Source: Anaerolineales bacterium
GTDB taxonomy: Bacteria; Chloroflexota; Anaerolineae; Anaerolineales; VGOW01
DNA length: 12,887 bases
Assembly: GCA_919901875.1 (NCBI GenBank)
Contig: CAKKQG010000117.1
Location: forward strand, 1,503 to 14,389
Direction of reading: 5' to 3'
Below, one piece after another: positions 1-8,406 of the stretch (positions within the stretch are counted from its first letter, which is position 1; each line of letters starts with the position of its first letter). Below the pieces are notes generated by a model. The model did no database searches and was not told the DNA's origin. It saw nothing but the letters and a program-made list of their open reading frames with translations. The translations under genes were made by a program, and so were the position numbers.

Positions 1-3000
1 TGCGGCTAATTTCAACTGCACGTAGAACGTCGAACCACACCCAATGCCGTCGCTCTCCGCCCACAACTTGCCTTCGTGCATGTCTACTAAACGCTGCACG
101 ATGCTCAACCCCAAACCGGTTCCGGCGGATGCCATGACGAGCGGATTCTCGGCGCGATAGAAACGCTCGAACATACGCGCCTTGTCTTCCGGACTCAATC
201 CGATTCCGGTGTCGCCGACACTGACCACCATACCACCATCCTCTAAATACGCTTCGAATGTAATGGTGCCGCCTGCTTCGGTGTAACTAAAAGCGTTGTC
301 GGCTAAGTTGGTGATGATCTGGATCACTCTCTCGCGATCCGCCGACACGAGGGGCAGGTCGCGCGGTATGTTGTTGAGGATGTGCATCGGTTTTTGAGTG
401 CTGACGCGCTCTTGTAAATGTGTCACGACTTCGCCGATCACGTCTTGGATTGGCACGGGCGCGAGTAGCAGTTCGATCTTGCCCGACTCGATGCGCGAGA
501 TGTCGAGCAAGTCGTCTACCAGACTTCGCAAGCGGTCGGCATTGCTCTTAATCAACTCGACCGCCTCTTGTTGCTTGGGTGTGAGTGTGCCTGCCGCGCC
601 CATGAGCAGCAAGTCGGCATACCCTTTGATCGGCGTGATGGGTGTGAGCAGTTCATGGCTTGCCGTCGTCACAAATTCGGTCTTGAGTCGATCTACTTCT
701 ACTTCGCGGGTGATGTCGCGGAAGATAGAGACCGAGCCCAAAAACTCATCCGTCGAAGTGACCGGAGTGAGCAAGACCGAGATGATGCGTTTGTCTTCCA
801 GCTCGATCTGCTCGGCGAGTAGATCGCCCGGTTGATAGCTGGTCGGGTCTTCGCTCCAACGTTGTATCGCCGCAGTGAGGTTCTTCGCTCTTGCTCCATA
901 GAATCCCAAAAAGTCGTTGGCGGGGCGTCCCAACACTTCATCACGACTCAATTGCAGAATGCGCTCGGCGGTGGCGTTGAAGAGTATCACCAGACCTTCA
1001 GGGTCGGTCACCAACACACCATCCGCCACCGATTCGAGAATGGCTTGGCTCTTGGAAGCTTCTACCTGATTGGCGCGCAACATGCTGCCCAGACGTTCAG
1101 CCTGATCACGGATCAGGCGATACAGTTCGGCGTTGTTGATGGCCGATGTAACCTGCGTGGCGGCGGCAGACACCAGACGCAGTTGATCGTCGTCAAAGGC
1201 GTGAGTCACATCGCTGTAAAAAATCATCGCGCCCAGTGAATCTTCGCTGGAGAGAAGCGGCGCGCAGATCGCCGAGCGATGTTGCTCGGAAAGGGGACGC
1301 TGTTCCCAACGTTCATCTTGCAAGAGATCGTGGACGACGATGGCTTGGCGATTCTTAATGACCCAACCGACCAACCCTTCACCGCGTCGGAAGGGCGCCG
1401 GCACACCGCCCGCAGGTAATTGAAAATTAGTGCCTAAGGCGGCGCGATAGATCAATTGCTCGGATTGTGGGTCGAGCAAAAAGAGCCCGCCTTGAGTTCC
1501 GCCGATGACATCGCTGACCAAGCTCAGGGCGCGCACCAAGACGCGATCCAGATCGAGACTTGCCGAGAGTTCATTGGTGATGCGTAATAATGTTTCGACC
1601 TGATCGCGTTCTTTCTCTAGCTCTGCCGTGCGTTCCGCTACGCGCTGTTCCAGATCGGCGGCGTAACGCTGGGTGGTGGCGAACAAGCGCGCATTTTCAA
1701 TGGCGATGGCGATCTGATTGCCGATCTGACTCAAGAGTTGAGTGTCGGATTGATCAAAGTAAATGGGGCGGTCATTATGCATGGAGAGCACGCCGATTGT
1801 CTTGCCCTGCGCGGTCAATGGCACGCCGATCCAGGTCCGGCTGTCTGAGTCCTGTACGTTAACCGGCGTGGGCTTATTGGGTTGAGTGTGTGACATGCCG
1901 CCAATGAGAATCGGCTCGCCAGATTTAAGCACCATCTCGGTAGAGGTCAAACTTGTGCGCGGCAAGATCAGCGGTTCAAACCGTTCGCCACGCTCTATCC
2001 CCTCCACGCGCATCGTGTCCTCATCTATCACGGTCGTCACAGCAATCGTGTCCACATTGAGGAGTTGTTGCACTTTCTCAAAGAGCAGCATCATCACGCG
2101 ATCAATGTTGAGTTCTTGTGTAACGCTCACGCCCAATTCAAACAACGCGCTCAGTTCCGTGCTGCGTTTGCTCGACTCGGCATACAGGCGGCTGTTTTCA
2201 ATTGTAATGGCTGTTTGATTGGCAATCGTCTGGGCGAGTTCGATCTCGCCGGAGTTGAAGTGTTCCTGTTTGCCGGGATCAATGTTGAACGTGCCGAGCA
2301 ACTTGTTGCCGGCGATGAGCGGTACGACCAACAACGCTTTCGTGCCAATGCCCAGAAAATAATCGGCGATGGGTTTAAGGAGTAGATCACTCCGGGCGAC
2401 ATCGTCAATGATCACCGGCGAGAGTGTTTGGCGCAGACGCTCGACGAGCGGATTGCCCGTGAGCGGCAGTGCCGACGGCAAGTTGGCAAGGGCGGGATAA
2501 CTGATCATCAAGTTGCTGAGATCGTGATCGTCGTCATGCGTGATCGCCAAGACGCGCGCCGAGTCCATAGCATTGCTCATTTCGTGTACGGCAATCTCCA
2601 GAATGCGGTGGATGTCGAGCGACGTGCTAAGTGATGATGAAATACGATTGAGTAGCGCCAAACGTTGTGAGCGCTCGTTCAGATCGTAAGCGCGGCGGAG
2701 GCTGTCTTCATACAGTCGGGCGTTATCGAGGGCGATTGCCGACTGCGTTGCAAAGGCAATCGCCAACTCGGTATGATGGGTTGAATAGAATCCCGTTTCC
2801 ACTTTGTCGAAGGCGATCAACCCTAACGATTGACCTTTAACGATCAATGGCACGCCCAGCCAAGAACGTGTGCGGCTGATGATGCCTGCCGGGAATCGTC
2901 CATCGTCGCGCACGTCCGGGACTAGAATTGCTTTGCCGCTCGCCGAGAGTTCTTTAAATAGTAAGCTGTCTTCTACCTGCACCACCAAGCCTAACTGCGT

Positions 3001-6000
3001 CTCGTCGTTGTCGAACCCCCGCGCGCCTACCACACGCAAAAATTCTTCCTCGCGCAGCCACAGCGTTGCCGTGTCGTACGGTATCACCCGTTTGATCTGC
3101 TCCAGCGTCAGCGCGATGACCTCCTCACGCTGCAAGGCGGATGACACCACCCGCGCCGATTCGGCTAAGGCTTGCAGTTGTGTGGCGCGCTCGCGCACAT
3201 CGGCTTCCAAACGGGCTTGTGCCGTCACGTCTTCCACCAACAGAACCACACCCGACACCATTCCGTCGCGCCGCAAGGGATAGCCGTAGAAGTTGGTGAT
3301 CAACGGCGCCCCTTGTGGATCCGTGTCGCGGACGATCAAGCGGTCAATCGGTTGCCCGTTGTAGATCGCTTGTTGGATCGAATCGGCTAAACCGAGATCG
3401 CGATAGAGCGGGCGGAATTCAAAAAGATTTTTGGCGATCAACGTGTCTGTCCATCCAAATGTTTGGCGCATCCAACCGTTGATGCTCAGCACGCGGTTGT
3501 CGGCGTCGAGAACGATCACGCCTTGTTGCAACGATTCAAATACCGACTCGCTGAATTCTTGCAGTTCGCGCGTTTCGCCATACAGCCGCGCGTTCTCTTC
3601 GGCGATGGTGGTTTGATCTTCGTAGAGCCGGATGTTTTCGAGCCCCACGCCTATCTGACTGCTGAGGATCGTGAACAGATCAATATCTTCGTTAGAGAAT
3701 GGGGCAACGTCCTGTTGACTTCCGATCAATACCGCGCCGCTGATCGTCCGCGCCACCGTGATCGGCACGCTGATAAATGAACGGACGCCCAATGCTTTGA
3801 TCAACTGCGAGGCGCCCCAGCCGTGCGGGCTGCATTCACGATCTAACAACGGCGTGTGCAGTTCCACCACTTGGCTCATCGGGTTGAGCGACGCCAGAAG
3901 CGTATCCAGATCGCCGGGGTTTGCGACGGCGCCACCGAGGGCGACAATGTGCAGTTTGCTGTGATCTACCACGCTGCTCAAACCGATCAAACAAATCTCC
4001 ACGCTCATCTCGTTGACAGTCGCTTCGGCGACGCGCTGCAGCATGGCTTGTTCATCGCGCAGCTCTGCCGCGCTGCTGGCGATGCGGTGTAGGGCAAGCA
4101 AACGTTTGGCGCGCACGTCGGTCTGCCCGATCAACGAACCGAGTTCTTGATCTTTGCGGGCAAGGGTGCGCGACACCGCGTCCAGATCGCGATACGACTT
4201 TTGTAATTCCTCTAAACTCTTGCTCAACTTTGCCGTCTGATTCTCGGCGGATTGATACAACCGCGCATTCTCGATTGCCAACGCCGCTTGATTGGCAAAA
4301 ATTTCAATCGTCTCTACGGTGGATCGATCAGGCGCGCGGCGATCTTGCGGATCGTCGAGACTCATAATGCCTACGAACTGACCACCCGAACCGATCAAAG
4401 GCACGAAGAAGTAATCTTCATTATGCCAATACCCGGCTCCTTCCCACGAGGAGGTTGTGGTATGCACGCCACTTTGTTTCAACTCTGCCGGGGTTTGGTC
4501 GTGAGGGATGTAATACGATTGGCTAATACGGAATTCCGGTTTAAAGCACGAGGCATAAAGTGTCCAGGGTTGAGGGTCACTCTTAAGAGTATCCAGTGTC
4601 GAGAATGGCACTCCGGCGGCGGCGAGGCGATGCACTAAATTGGTTTCGGCGTCCAGCACGCTGATCAACACTTTGTTGTATCCAATGGTTTCTTGCACGC
4701 CAAAGGCAATCGCTTCCAGATTTGCTTCCAGAGGGTTGTCGGATCGAACCGTGCGCGAGATTTGCAGAAGTTGAGAGAGTTGATCGGCGCGGCGGCGCAG
4801 CAGATCGCCGCGCTGCAGCTGTTCTTCGTAACGCTGAGTATTGCTCACGGCGACGGCGGCTTGCGCCGATAGTGTTTGCAGAAAGTCGAGCATCACTTGA
4901 TCGAAACTGTTCGGGCGGCGGCTGTGCATCTCGATCACGCCGACGGTGACACCTTGAGACAACACCGGCACCACGATCAGCGAGCGGATGCCGTCGTGCG
5001 CCACAGTCGGTTGCCGATCATTCACCGCCGTTAAATTGGCGAAGGCCTCCACCGCCATGAGGTCGGGGATCGTCTGACTCATACCCGACAGCGCGACATT
5101 CATTTCGAGCGAATCAAGTTGTCGCTCATCTTCTTGACTACGGCAACCGAGTCGCTTGCTGGCTGTGGGCATCGCCGCGCTGGTATCCAATAGAACGATA
5201 CTGCCGCAATCGGCGTGCGTGGCGCGGAGGGCTTCGGTGTACACACTTTGCAAAAGATGTTCAAGTTCCAGCGTTTGATTAAGTTCACGACCCAAACGGG
5301 TGAGGGCGGTCAACTGCTCAACACGGCGGCGCAAAGTTTCATCGGTGATAGAAGCCAGACGATTCCGCTCGACGGCTGATGCCAGCTGCGCGGCAACCGT
5401 CTCCACTAAATTCACATCGCCCCGCGCAAAGGCGCGCTCACGCCGCGCCGCCAACCACAACTCTCCCAGACTGCTGTCTTGAGCAATCAACGGCACAATG
5501 ATCGCGCTCTCGACTCGATAATGTTCGACCACGCGCCGGTACATTTTTGTGATGCGGCGATCGCGGCTCGCGCGCCAGGTGTAAAACGGTTTGCGAAGGT
5601 AGGTCACGCTTAATTGAAACGAAGGATCTTCGGAGCGTATATGAACTATTTCTGTTTCGCTAAAGTCTGCGCCGATCTCCGAGCCGCGCTGAGGCACGAG
5701 CTCGCCCTTGGCTTCATCTAAAAGCAGAAGGATGCCGAAATCCACCGGCAGCAGTCCGGCGACGCGCTTCATCACCTCACGATATATTTCTTCAAGCGGG
5801 CGGCTCGACCCGCTGATCTCCGAGATCACACGGATGGCTTCGGCGCGTTTGACGCGCTCTTCGGATTCACGAACCAGACGCGCGTTGTCAATTAAGATCG
5901 CCGCTTGAGCGGTGTATATCTGGAGCAGGCGCGCATCATCGTCGCCAAAGGGGGCGCCGCCGATTTTGTTGGAGACCTGCACAATGCCCAGCCGAGTGTT

Positions 6001-7350
6001 GCCTGCTTTGAGTGGAGCAATGAGCGTTGTTTTCACGCCGATGGTTTCGGCAAATTGGGTTAACCCGGCTTCAGCCACAAGCGGATCATTTGGCACATCG
6101 TTGGAATACCAAAACTCGTCGTGGTTCCAAAAATGTTCAGCGCGGCTGTGAGGTGTTAAAGGAATGCGATACAACTCGAGAAATGCGTCGGGGATGCCGC
6201 CATAAAAAGGCGCTTGGCTGATCAGAGCCCGCTCACTCTCGCTGTGAAGCAAAATGCCGCATAACTGCACGCCCATCAAACTGGCAATGCGTCCGGTGAG
6301 GTTGGCATTCAGCTCGCGCGAGTTCGCCAGTGCCGAAGCCGTCTGCGCCACTTGTGCCAAGCCGGAAAGTTCTGCCACCCGCATTTGCTGTTGATCGAAA
6401 CGCTGCGCGTTACGAATCGCAATGACCGCCTGACTGGCAATGGTTTCGAGCAGCTGCACATCTTGAGGTTGATAGCGGTCGAGTTCGATGGAGGCGATCT
6501 CCAACGTCCCCACGAATTCACGCTCCGTGCCGTACAACAATGGCACGCCGACAAAAGAGCGCATAGGGAATTCGCTCGATTTAAGTTTTGGCTGCACGTC
6601 GAATCGCCGCTCGACATTGCCGATCAATATCGGAATTTTGTTGCGGGCGATCCAGCCGCTGTAGCCTTCATCTAAATTGTAAGTCGTCGCCTTTTGATTG
6701 AGCGTAATGGTGTAAGCCCGATCACCGCTCCGCGCACAGGGACGAATCACTTGCGCCTGCGGATCCCACAAGTTGATCTCGGCAACGTCAAATTGAATGA
6801 TGCGCTCAATGATTTGCAATGTGTTGTTGGCGACTGTGTTGAGATTGAGGCTGGTAAAAAGGGTCTTGCTGATCTCGCCGATGGCGGCAATTGCCTGTGC
6901 CGAGCTGTCACTATCGCGTAACTTTTCGAGCTGCGTGTTCTCGCGTAGTGTGACCATAAACTGCGGCAGGTCACCCGGCAAGCGCACCGACAGCGCTTCG
7001 AGCGGACGATTGCTAATGGTCAGCGTGGTCTGACCTTCGGCGGCGAAGAGATCGTATAACGTGTCGGGCGGCTGTGCCATGCGCGCCATGCGGTTGAGGC
7101 TTGGCATCTCTGCCCCAGAGCTAAACATAAGCTTGGCGCGATTATTAGCGTAGATGATCTTCCCGCCGCCCTGCGCCACCAGCACTGCGTCGTTGACGCT
7201 GCCTAACGCCGAAGTGAATGCCGGAGTGGACTCAATTGACGGAGCGCGACCACGCGAGACAAGCTGCGCGCTCAGGTAAACCAGACCGAGCAAAACGCCG
7301 CCGACGACCATCGCGGCAATAGCGATCCCAAGAGTGTTAGCGTCGTTCAT
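1..7350 (-). CDS. Giant membrane-anchored multi-GAF/PAS sensor histidine kinase (C-terminus cut by window edge)
   Basis: Hybrid-free sensor kinase that should autophosphorylate a histidine and pass the phosphate to a response regulator. I translated the frame from the ATG at 7348-7350 to base 1: 2450 codons without a stop. Approximate order: one membrane helix (residues 8-28), PAS-like segment (48-140), GAF1-6 (152-320, 326-495, 503-665, 680-845, 858-1035, 1085-1250), coiled-coil linker around 1031-1085, PAS (1271-1385), GAF7-10 (1392-1548, 1560-1725, 1733-1892, 1918-2078), PAS (2101-2215), HisKA with SHELLTP and His2232, and HATPase. The HATPase has an N-box with N2348 and N2352, G1 D2380-T-G-I-G, an F-box MFERFYRA, and G2 TGLGLSIV at 2411. 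The last residues read GSTFYVQLKLAA, the usual end of a HATPase fold, so few residues may be missing unless another domain follows. No obvious Shine-Dalgarno sequence lies before the ATG; an in-frame TAG at 7357-7359 limits the start. The gene is separated from the upstream response regulator by a palindromic repeat. Domain boundaries are by eye. Confidence 0.95.
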   Translation of the reverse strand, partial: MNDANTLGIAIAAMVVGGVLLGLVYLSAQLVSRGRAPSIESTPAFTSALGSVNDAVLVAQGGGKIIYANNRAKLMFSSGAEMPSLNRMARMAQPPDTLYDLFAAEGQTTLTISNRPLEALSVRLPGDLPQFMVTLRENTQLEKLRDSDSSAQAIAAIGEISKTLFTSLNLNTVANNTLQIIERIIQFDVAEINLWDPQAQVIRPCARSGDRAYTITLNQKATTYNLDEGYSGWIARNKIPILIGNVERRFDVQPKLKSSEFPMRSFVGVPLLYGTEREFVGTLEIASIELDRYQPQDVQLLETIASQAVIAIRNAQRFDQQQMRVAELSGLAQVAQTASALANSRELNANLTGRIASLMGVQLCGILLHSESERALISQAPFYGGIPDAFLELYRIPLTPHSRAEHFWNHDEFWYSNDVPNDPLVAEAGLTQFAETIGVKTTLIAPLKAGNTRLGIVQVSNKIGGAPFGDDDARLLQIYTAQAAILIDNARLVRESEERVKRAEAIRVISEISGSSRPLEEIYREVMKRVAGLLPVDFGILLLLDEAKGELVPQRGSEIGADFSETEIVHIRSEDPSFQLSVTYLRKPFYTWRASRDRRITKMYRRVVEHYRVESAIIVPLIAQDSSLGELWLAARRERAFARGDVNLVETVAAQLASAVERNRLASITDETLRRRVEQLTALTRLGRELNQTLELEHLLQSVYTEALRATHADCGSIVLLDTSAAMPTASKRLGCRSQEDERQLDSLEMNVALSGMSQTIPDLMAVEAFANLTAVNDRQPTVAHDGIRSLIVVPVLSQGVTVGVIEMHSRRPNSFDQVMLDFLQTLSAQAAVAVSNTQRYEEQLQRGDLLRRRADQLSQLLQISRTVRSDNPLEANLEAIAFGVQETIGYNKVLISVLDAETNLVHRLAAAGVPFSTLDTLKSDPQPWTLYASCFKPEFRISQSYYIPHDQTPAELKQSGVHTTTSSWEGAGYWHNEDYFFVPLIGSGGQFVGIMSLDDPQDRRAPDRSTVETIEIFANQAALAIENARLYQSAENQTAKLSKSLEELQKSYRDLDAVSRTLARKDQELGSLIGQTDVRAKRLLALHRIASSAAELRDEQAMLQRVAEATVNEMSVEICLIGLSSVVDHSKLHIVALGGAVANPGDLDTLLASLNPMSQVVELHTPLLDRECSPHGWGASQLIKALGVRSFISVPITVARTISGAVLIGSQQDVAPFSNEDIDLFTILSSQIGVGLENIRLYEDQTTIAEENARLYGETRELQEFSESVFESLQQGVIVLDADNRVLSINGWMRQTFGWTDTLIAKNLFEFRPLYRDLGLADSIQQAIYNGQPIDRLIVRDTDPQGAPLITNFYGYPLRRDGMVSGVVLLVEDVTAQARLEADVRERATQLQALAESARVVSSALQREEVIALTLEQIKRVIPYDTATLWLREEEFLRVVGARGFDNDETQLGLVVQVEDSLLFKELSASGKAILVPDVRDDGRFPAGIISRTRSWLGVPLIVKGQSLGLIAFDKVETGFYSTHHTELAIAFATQSAIALDNARLYEDSLRRAYDLNERSQRLALLNRISSSLSTSLDIHRILEIAVHEMSNAMDSARVLAITHDDDHDLSNLMISYPALANLPSALPLTGNPLVERLRQTLSPVIIDDVARSDLLLKPIADYFLGIGTKALLVVPLIAGNKLLGTFNIDPGKQEHFNSGEIELAQTIANQTAITIENSRLYAESSKRSTELSALFELGVSVTQELNIDRVMMLLFEKVQQLLNVDTIAVTTVIDEDTMRVEGIERGERFEPLILPRTSLTSTEMVLKSGEPILIGGMSHTQPNKPTPVNVQDSDSRTWIGVPLTAQGKTIGVLSMHNDRPIYFDQSDTQLLSQIGNQIAIAIENARLFATTQRYAADLEQRVAERTAELEKERDQVETLLRITNELSASLDLDRVLVRALSLVSDVIGGTQGGLFLLDPQSEQLIYRAALGTNFQLPAGGVPAPFRRGEGLVGWVIKNRQAIVVHDLLQDERWEQRPLSEQHRSAICAPLLSSEDSLGAMIFYSDVTHAFDDDQLRLVSAAATQVTSAINNAELYRLIRDQAERLGSMLRANQVEASKSQAILESVADGVLVTDPEGLVILFNATAERILQLSRDEVLGRPANDFLGFYGARAKNLTAAIQRWSEDPTSYQPGDLLAEQIELEDKRIISVLLTPVTSTDEFLGSVSIFRDITREVEVDRLKTEFVTTASHELLTPITPIKGYADLLLMGAAGTLTPKQQEAVELIKSNADRLRSLVDDLLDISRIESGKIELLLAPVPIQDVIGEVVTHLQERVSTQKPMHILNNIPRDLPLVSADRERVIQIITNLADNAFSYTEAGGTITFEAYLEDGGMVVSVGDTGIGLSPEDKARMFERFYRAENPLVMASAGTGLGLSIVQRLVDMHEGKLWAESDGIGCGSTFYVQLKLAA

Positions 7351-7357
7351 CAGACTC

Positions 7358-7380
7358 TACGTTTTGAAAAAGAAAACGTA
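7358..7380 (-). other. Short hairpin in the leader of the kinase gene
   Basis: An 8-bp perfect inverted repeat, TACGTTTT and AAAACGTA, with a 7-base A/T-rich loop ends only 7 bases before the kinase ATG. On the minus strand the loop is pyrimidine-rich. It could affect translation start or, together with the repeat upstream, act as a weak terminator. No function is shown. Confidence 0.4.
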
Positions 7381-7478
7381 ACTGCTCAGCCGTCATTGCG
7401 AGTGCTTCGCAAAGCAATCTCAAAGCGTGACCGAGATTGCTTCGCAAAGTGCGCTCGCAATGACGAAGCGACTGAGTA
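7381..7478. repeat. Palindromic interspersed repeat, copy 1
   Basis: Imperfect inverted repeat with arms at 7391-7421 and 7433-7465 and an 11-base loop. Both arms begin CGTCATTGCGAG when read inward and end GCAATCTC. An outer weaker pair (ACTGCTCAG on the left, CTGAGTAGT on the right) extends it to about 98 bp. A second copy lies at 11273-11379, and 39 bases (7429-7467 and 11328-11366) are identical between them. It holds no gene and sits between the response-regulator stop and the kinase start. The RNA would fold into a long hairpin. The CGTCATTGCGAG...GAAGCAATC type of repeat is, from memory, scattered through many unrelated bacterial genomes; it is REP/MITE-like with no coding capacity. 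Confidence 0.85.
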
Positions 7479-7483
7479 GTCAT

Positions 7484-8383
7484 TTATCCGTTGTCAGTGC
7501 GTCGCGCTTCGGCGGCGAGTTCGGTGATCTCGCGAATGTCGGAAAATTCCGTGATCGCCGAGACGATCCCCACAGAGAGAGTCATGAGCGACACTTTTTG
7601 TTCGGCGACGCCGTTTGGAGTGCCGTCACCGTGCGCCACCATGTAGCCTCGTTCGCGGTCTATAAAGGAGTAATGCGTTTTCACTTCTTCGGCGAAGCGA
7701 CTCTTAAGTCGCGCCTTGATCGTTTCGGCATTTGCCAGCGTGGAGATGATGACAAAGTTTTCGCCGCCGGGGTGACCGATGAAATCGTTGGGCGTGCCTT
7801 TCTCATCCACCACTTCGCGGATGACCAGCGCGGCGAAGCGCAGAGCCTCATCACCGGCGACGAAGCCATACACTTCTTTAAATGGATTGAAGTAATTAAT
7901 CTTACAATCAATGAACGCCCAATCGTGCGAGCGCATCAACTTACGCAGCTCGTCTTCAATTAATTTACCGGCAGGCAAACCAGAGCGCGGGTCGGACAGG
8001 TTTTGCACTTGCGCCCGGGCGATGGCGTTCTGCACGCGCAATTTAAGTTCTTCAATGTCAAACGGTTTGGTGATGTAATCGTCCGCGCCCAGCTCGAGTC
8101 CGGCGATGCGATCGGAACGCTCGTCTTTTTGTGTGAGAAAAATAATGGGGATGTGACTGGTGCGGGGCGTTTGGCGCAGTTGCTTGCAGATAGCGTAGCC
8201 ATCCATATCCGGCAGCATGATGTCCAGAATAATGAGATGCGGAAGTTGTTGACGCGCCATCGTCAACGCCTCGCTGCCGCGCGCGGCAACGTTAATATCA
8301 AAGCCCTGCCCGCCAAAATAAATCCTCAGCATGTTGGAGATGTCGAAGTCGTCTTCGACGATCAAAATTCTGCCCTTAGCCAT
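7484..8383 (-). CDS. Response regulator: receiver domain fused to a degenerate GGDEF domain
   Basis: 299 residues. The receiver domain (about 4-120) has the acidic pocket E10/D11/D12, phospho-acceptor Asp54 in LDIMLPDMDG, Thr84 and Lys106 (KPF), so it should be phosphorylated. The second domain (about 130-295) begins DPRSGLPAG, which matches the DxLTGLxN entry of GGDEF domains, and keeps the GDEAL segment at 177-181. Its signature is GGENF (206-210) instead of GG(D/E)EF, and the usual metal-binding DID is KIN at 161-163. Diguanylate cyclase activity is therefore unlikely; a binding or output-by-contact role is more probable. There is no DNA-binding domain. The start is fixed by an ideal Shine-Dalgarno, AAGGAGG, 7 bases upstream. 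It lies 23 bases after the beta-helix gene and is the natural candidate partner of the downstream giant kinase. Confidence 0.93.
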   Translation of the reverse strand: MAKGRILIVEDDFDISNMLRIYFGGQGFDINVAARGSEALTMARQQLPHLIILDIMLPDMDGYAICKQLRQTPRTSHIPIIFLTQKDERSDRIAGLELGADDYITKPFDIEELKLRVQNAIARAQVQNLSDPRSGLPAGKLIEDELRKLMRSHDWAFIDCKINYFNPFKEVYGFVAGDEALRFAALVIREVVDEKGTPNDFIGHPGGENFVIISTLANAETIKARLKSRFAEEVKTHYSFIDRERGYMVAHGDGTPNGVAEQKVSLMTLSVGIVSAITEFSDIREITELAAEARRTDNG

Positions 8384-8390
8384 AAAACAT

Positions 8391-8397
8391 CCTCCTT
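8391..8397 (-). promoter_or_regulatory. Strong ribosome binding site of the response regulator
   Basis: AAGGAGG on the minus strand, 7 bases before the ATG at 8381-8383. It is the best Shine-Dalgarno in the window and fixes the start of the response regulator. Confidence 0.85.
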
Positions 8398-8406
8398 AAT
8401 TTTTAA

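Noticed and set aside
398..835. 145-residue open frame on the plus strand inside the kinase gene, and several similar ones up to base 7033
   Set aside because: They are antisense to a continuous, domain-rich kinase frame, are rich in Ser/Arg/Thr without any recognisable motif, and have no ribosome sites. They are shadows of the biased codon use on the minus strand.
3781..3840. Possible bilin-attachment motif in GAF6 (ECSPHGWGAS, Cys1173), looking like the phytochrome PHGCH site
   Set aside because: The residue at the chromophore-attachment position is Trp, not Cys, and Cys1173 is not at a known cyanobacteriochrome or phytochrome position. The rest of the domain resembles ordinary GAFs, so phytochrome function is not supported.
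7381..7478. CRISPR array or insertion sequence as explanation of the two repeat copies
   Set aside because: There are only two copies about 3.9 kb apart, each internally palindromic with no regular spacers, no transposase gene and no visible target-site duplication.
7427..7963. 178-residue plus-strand frame beginning in the palindromic repeat (MTEIASQSALAMT...)
   Set aside because: It is antisense to the response regulator, whose receiver motifs are unmistakable. Its first residues are just the translation of the repeat, and the same peptide appears from copy 2 at 11173-11487.
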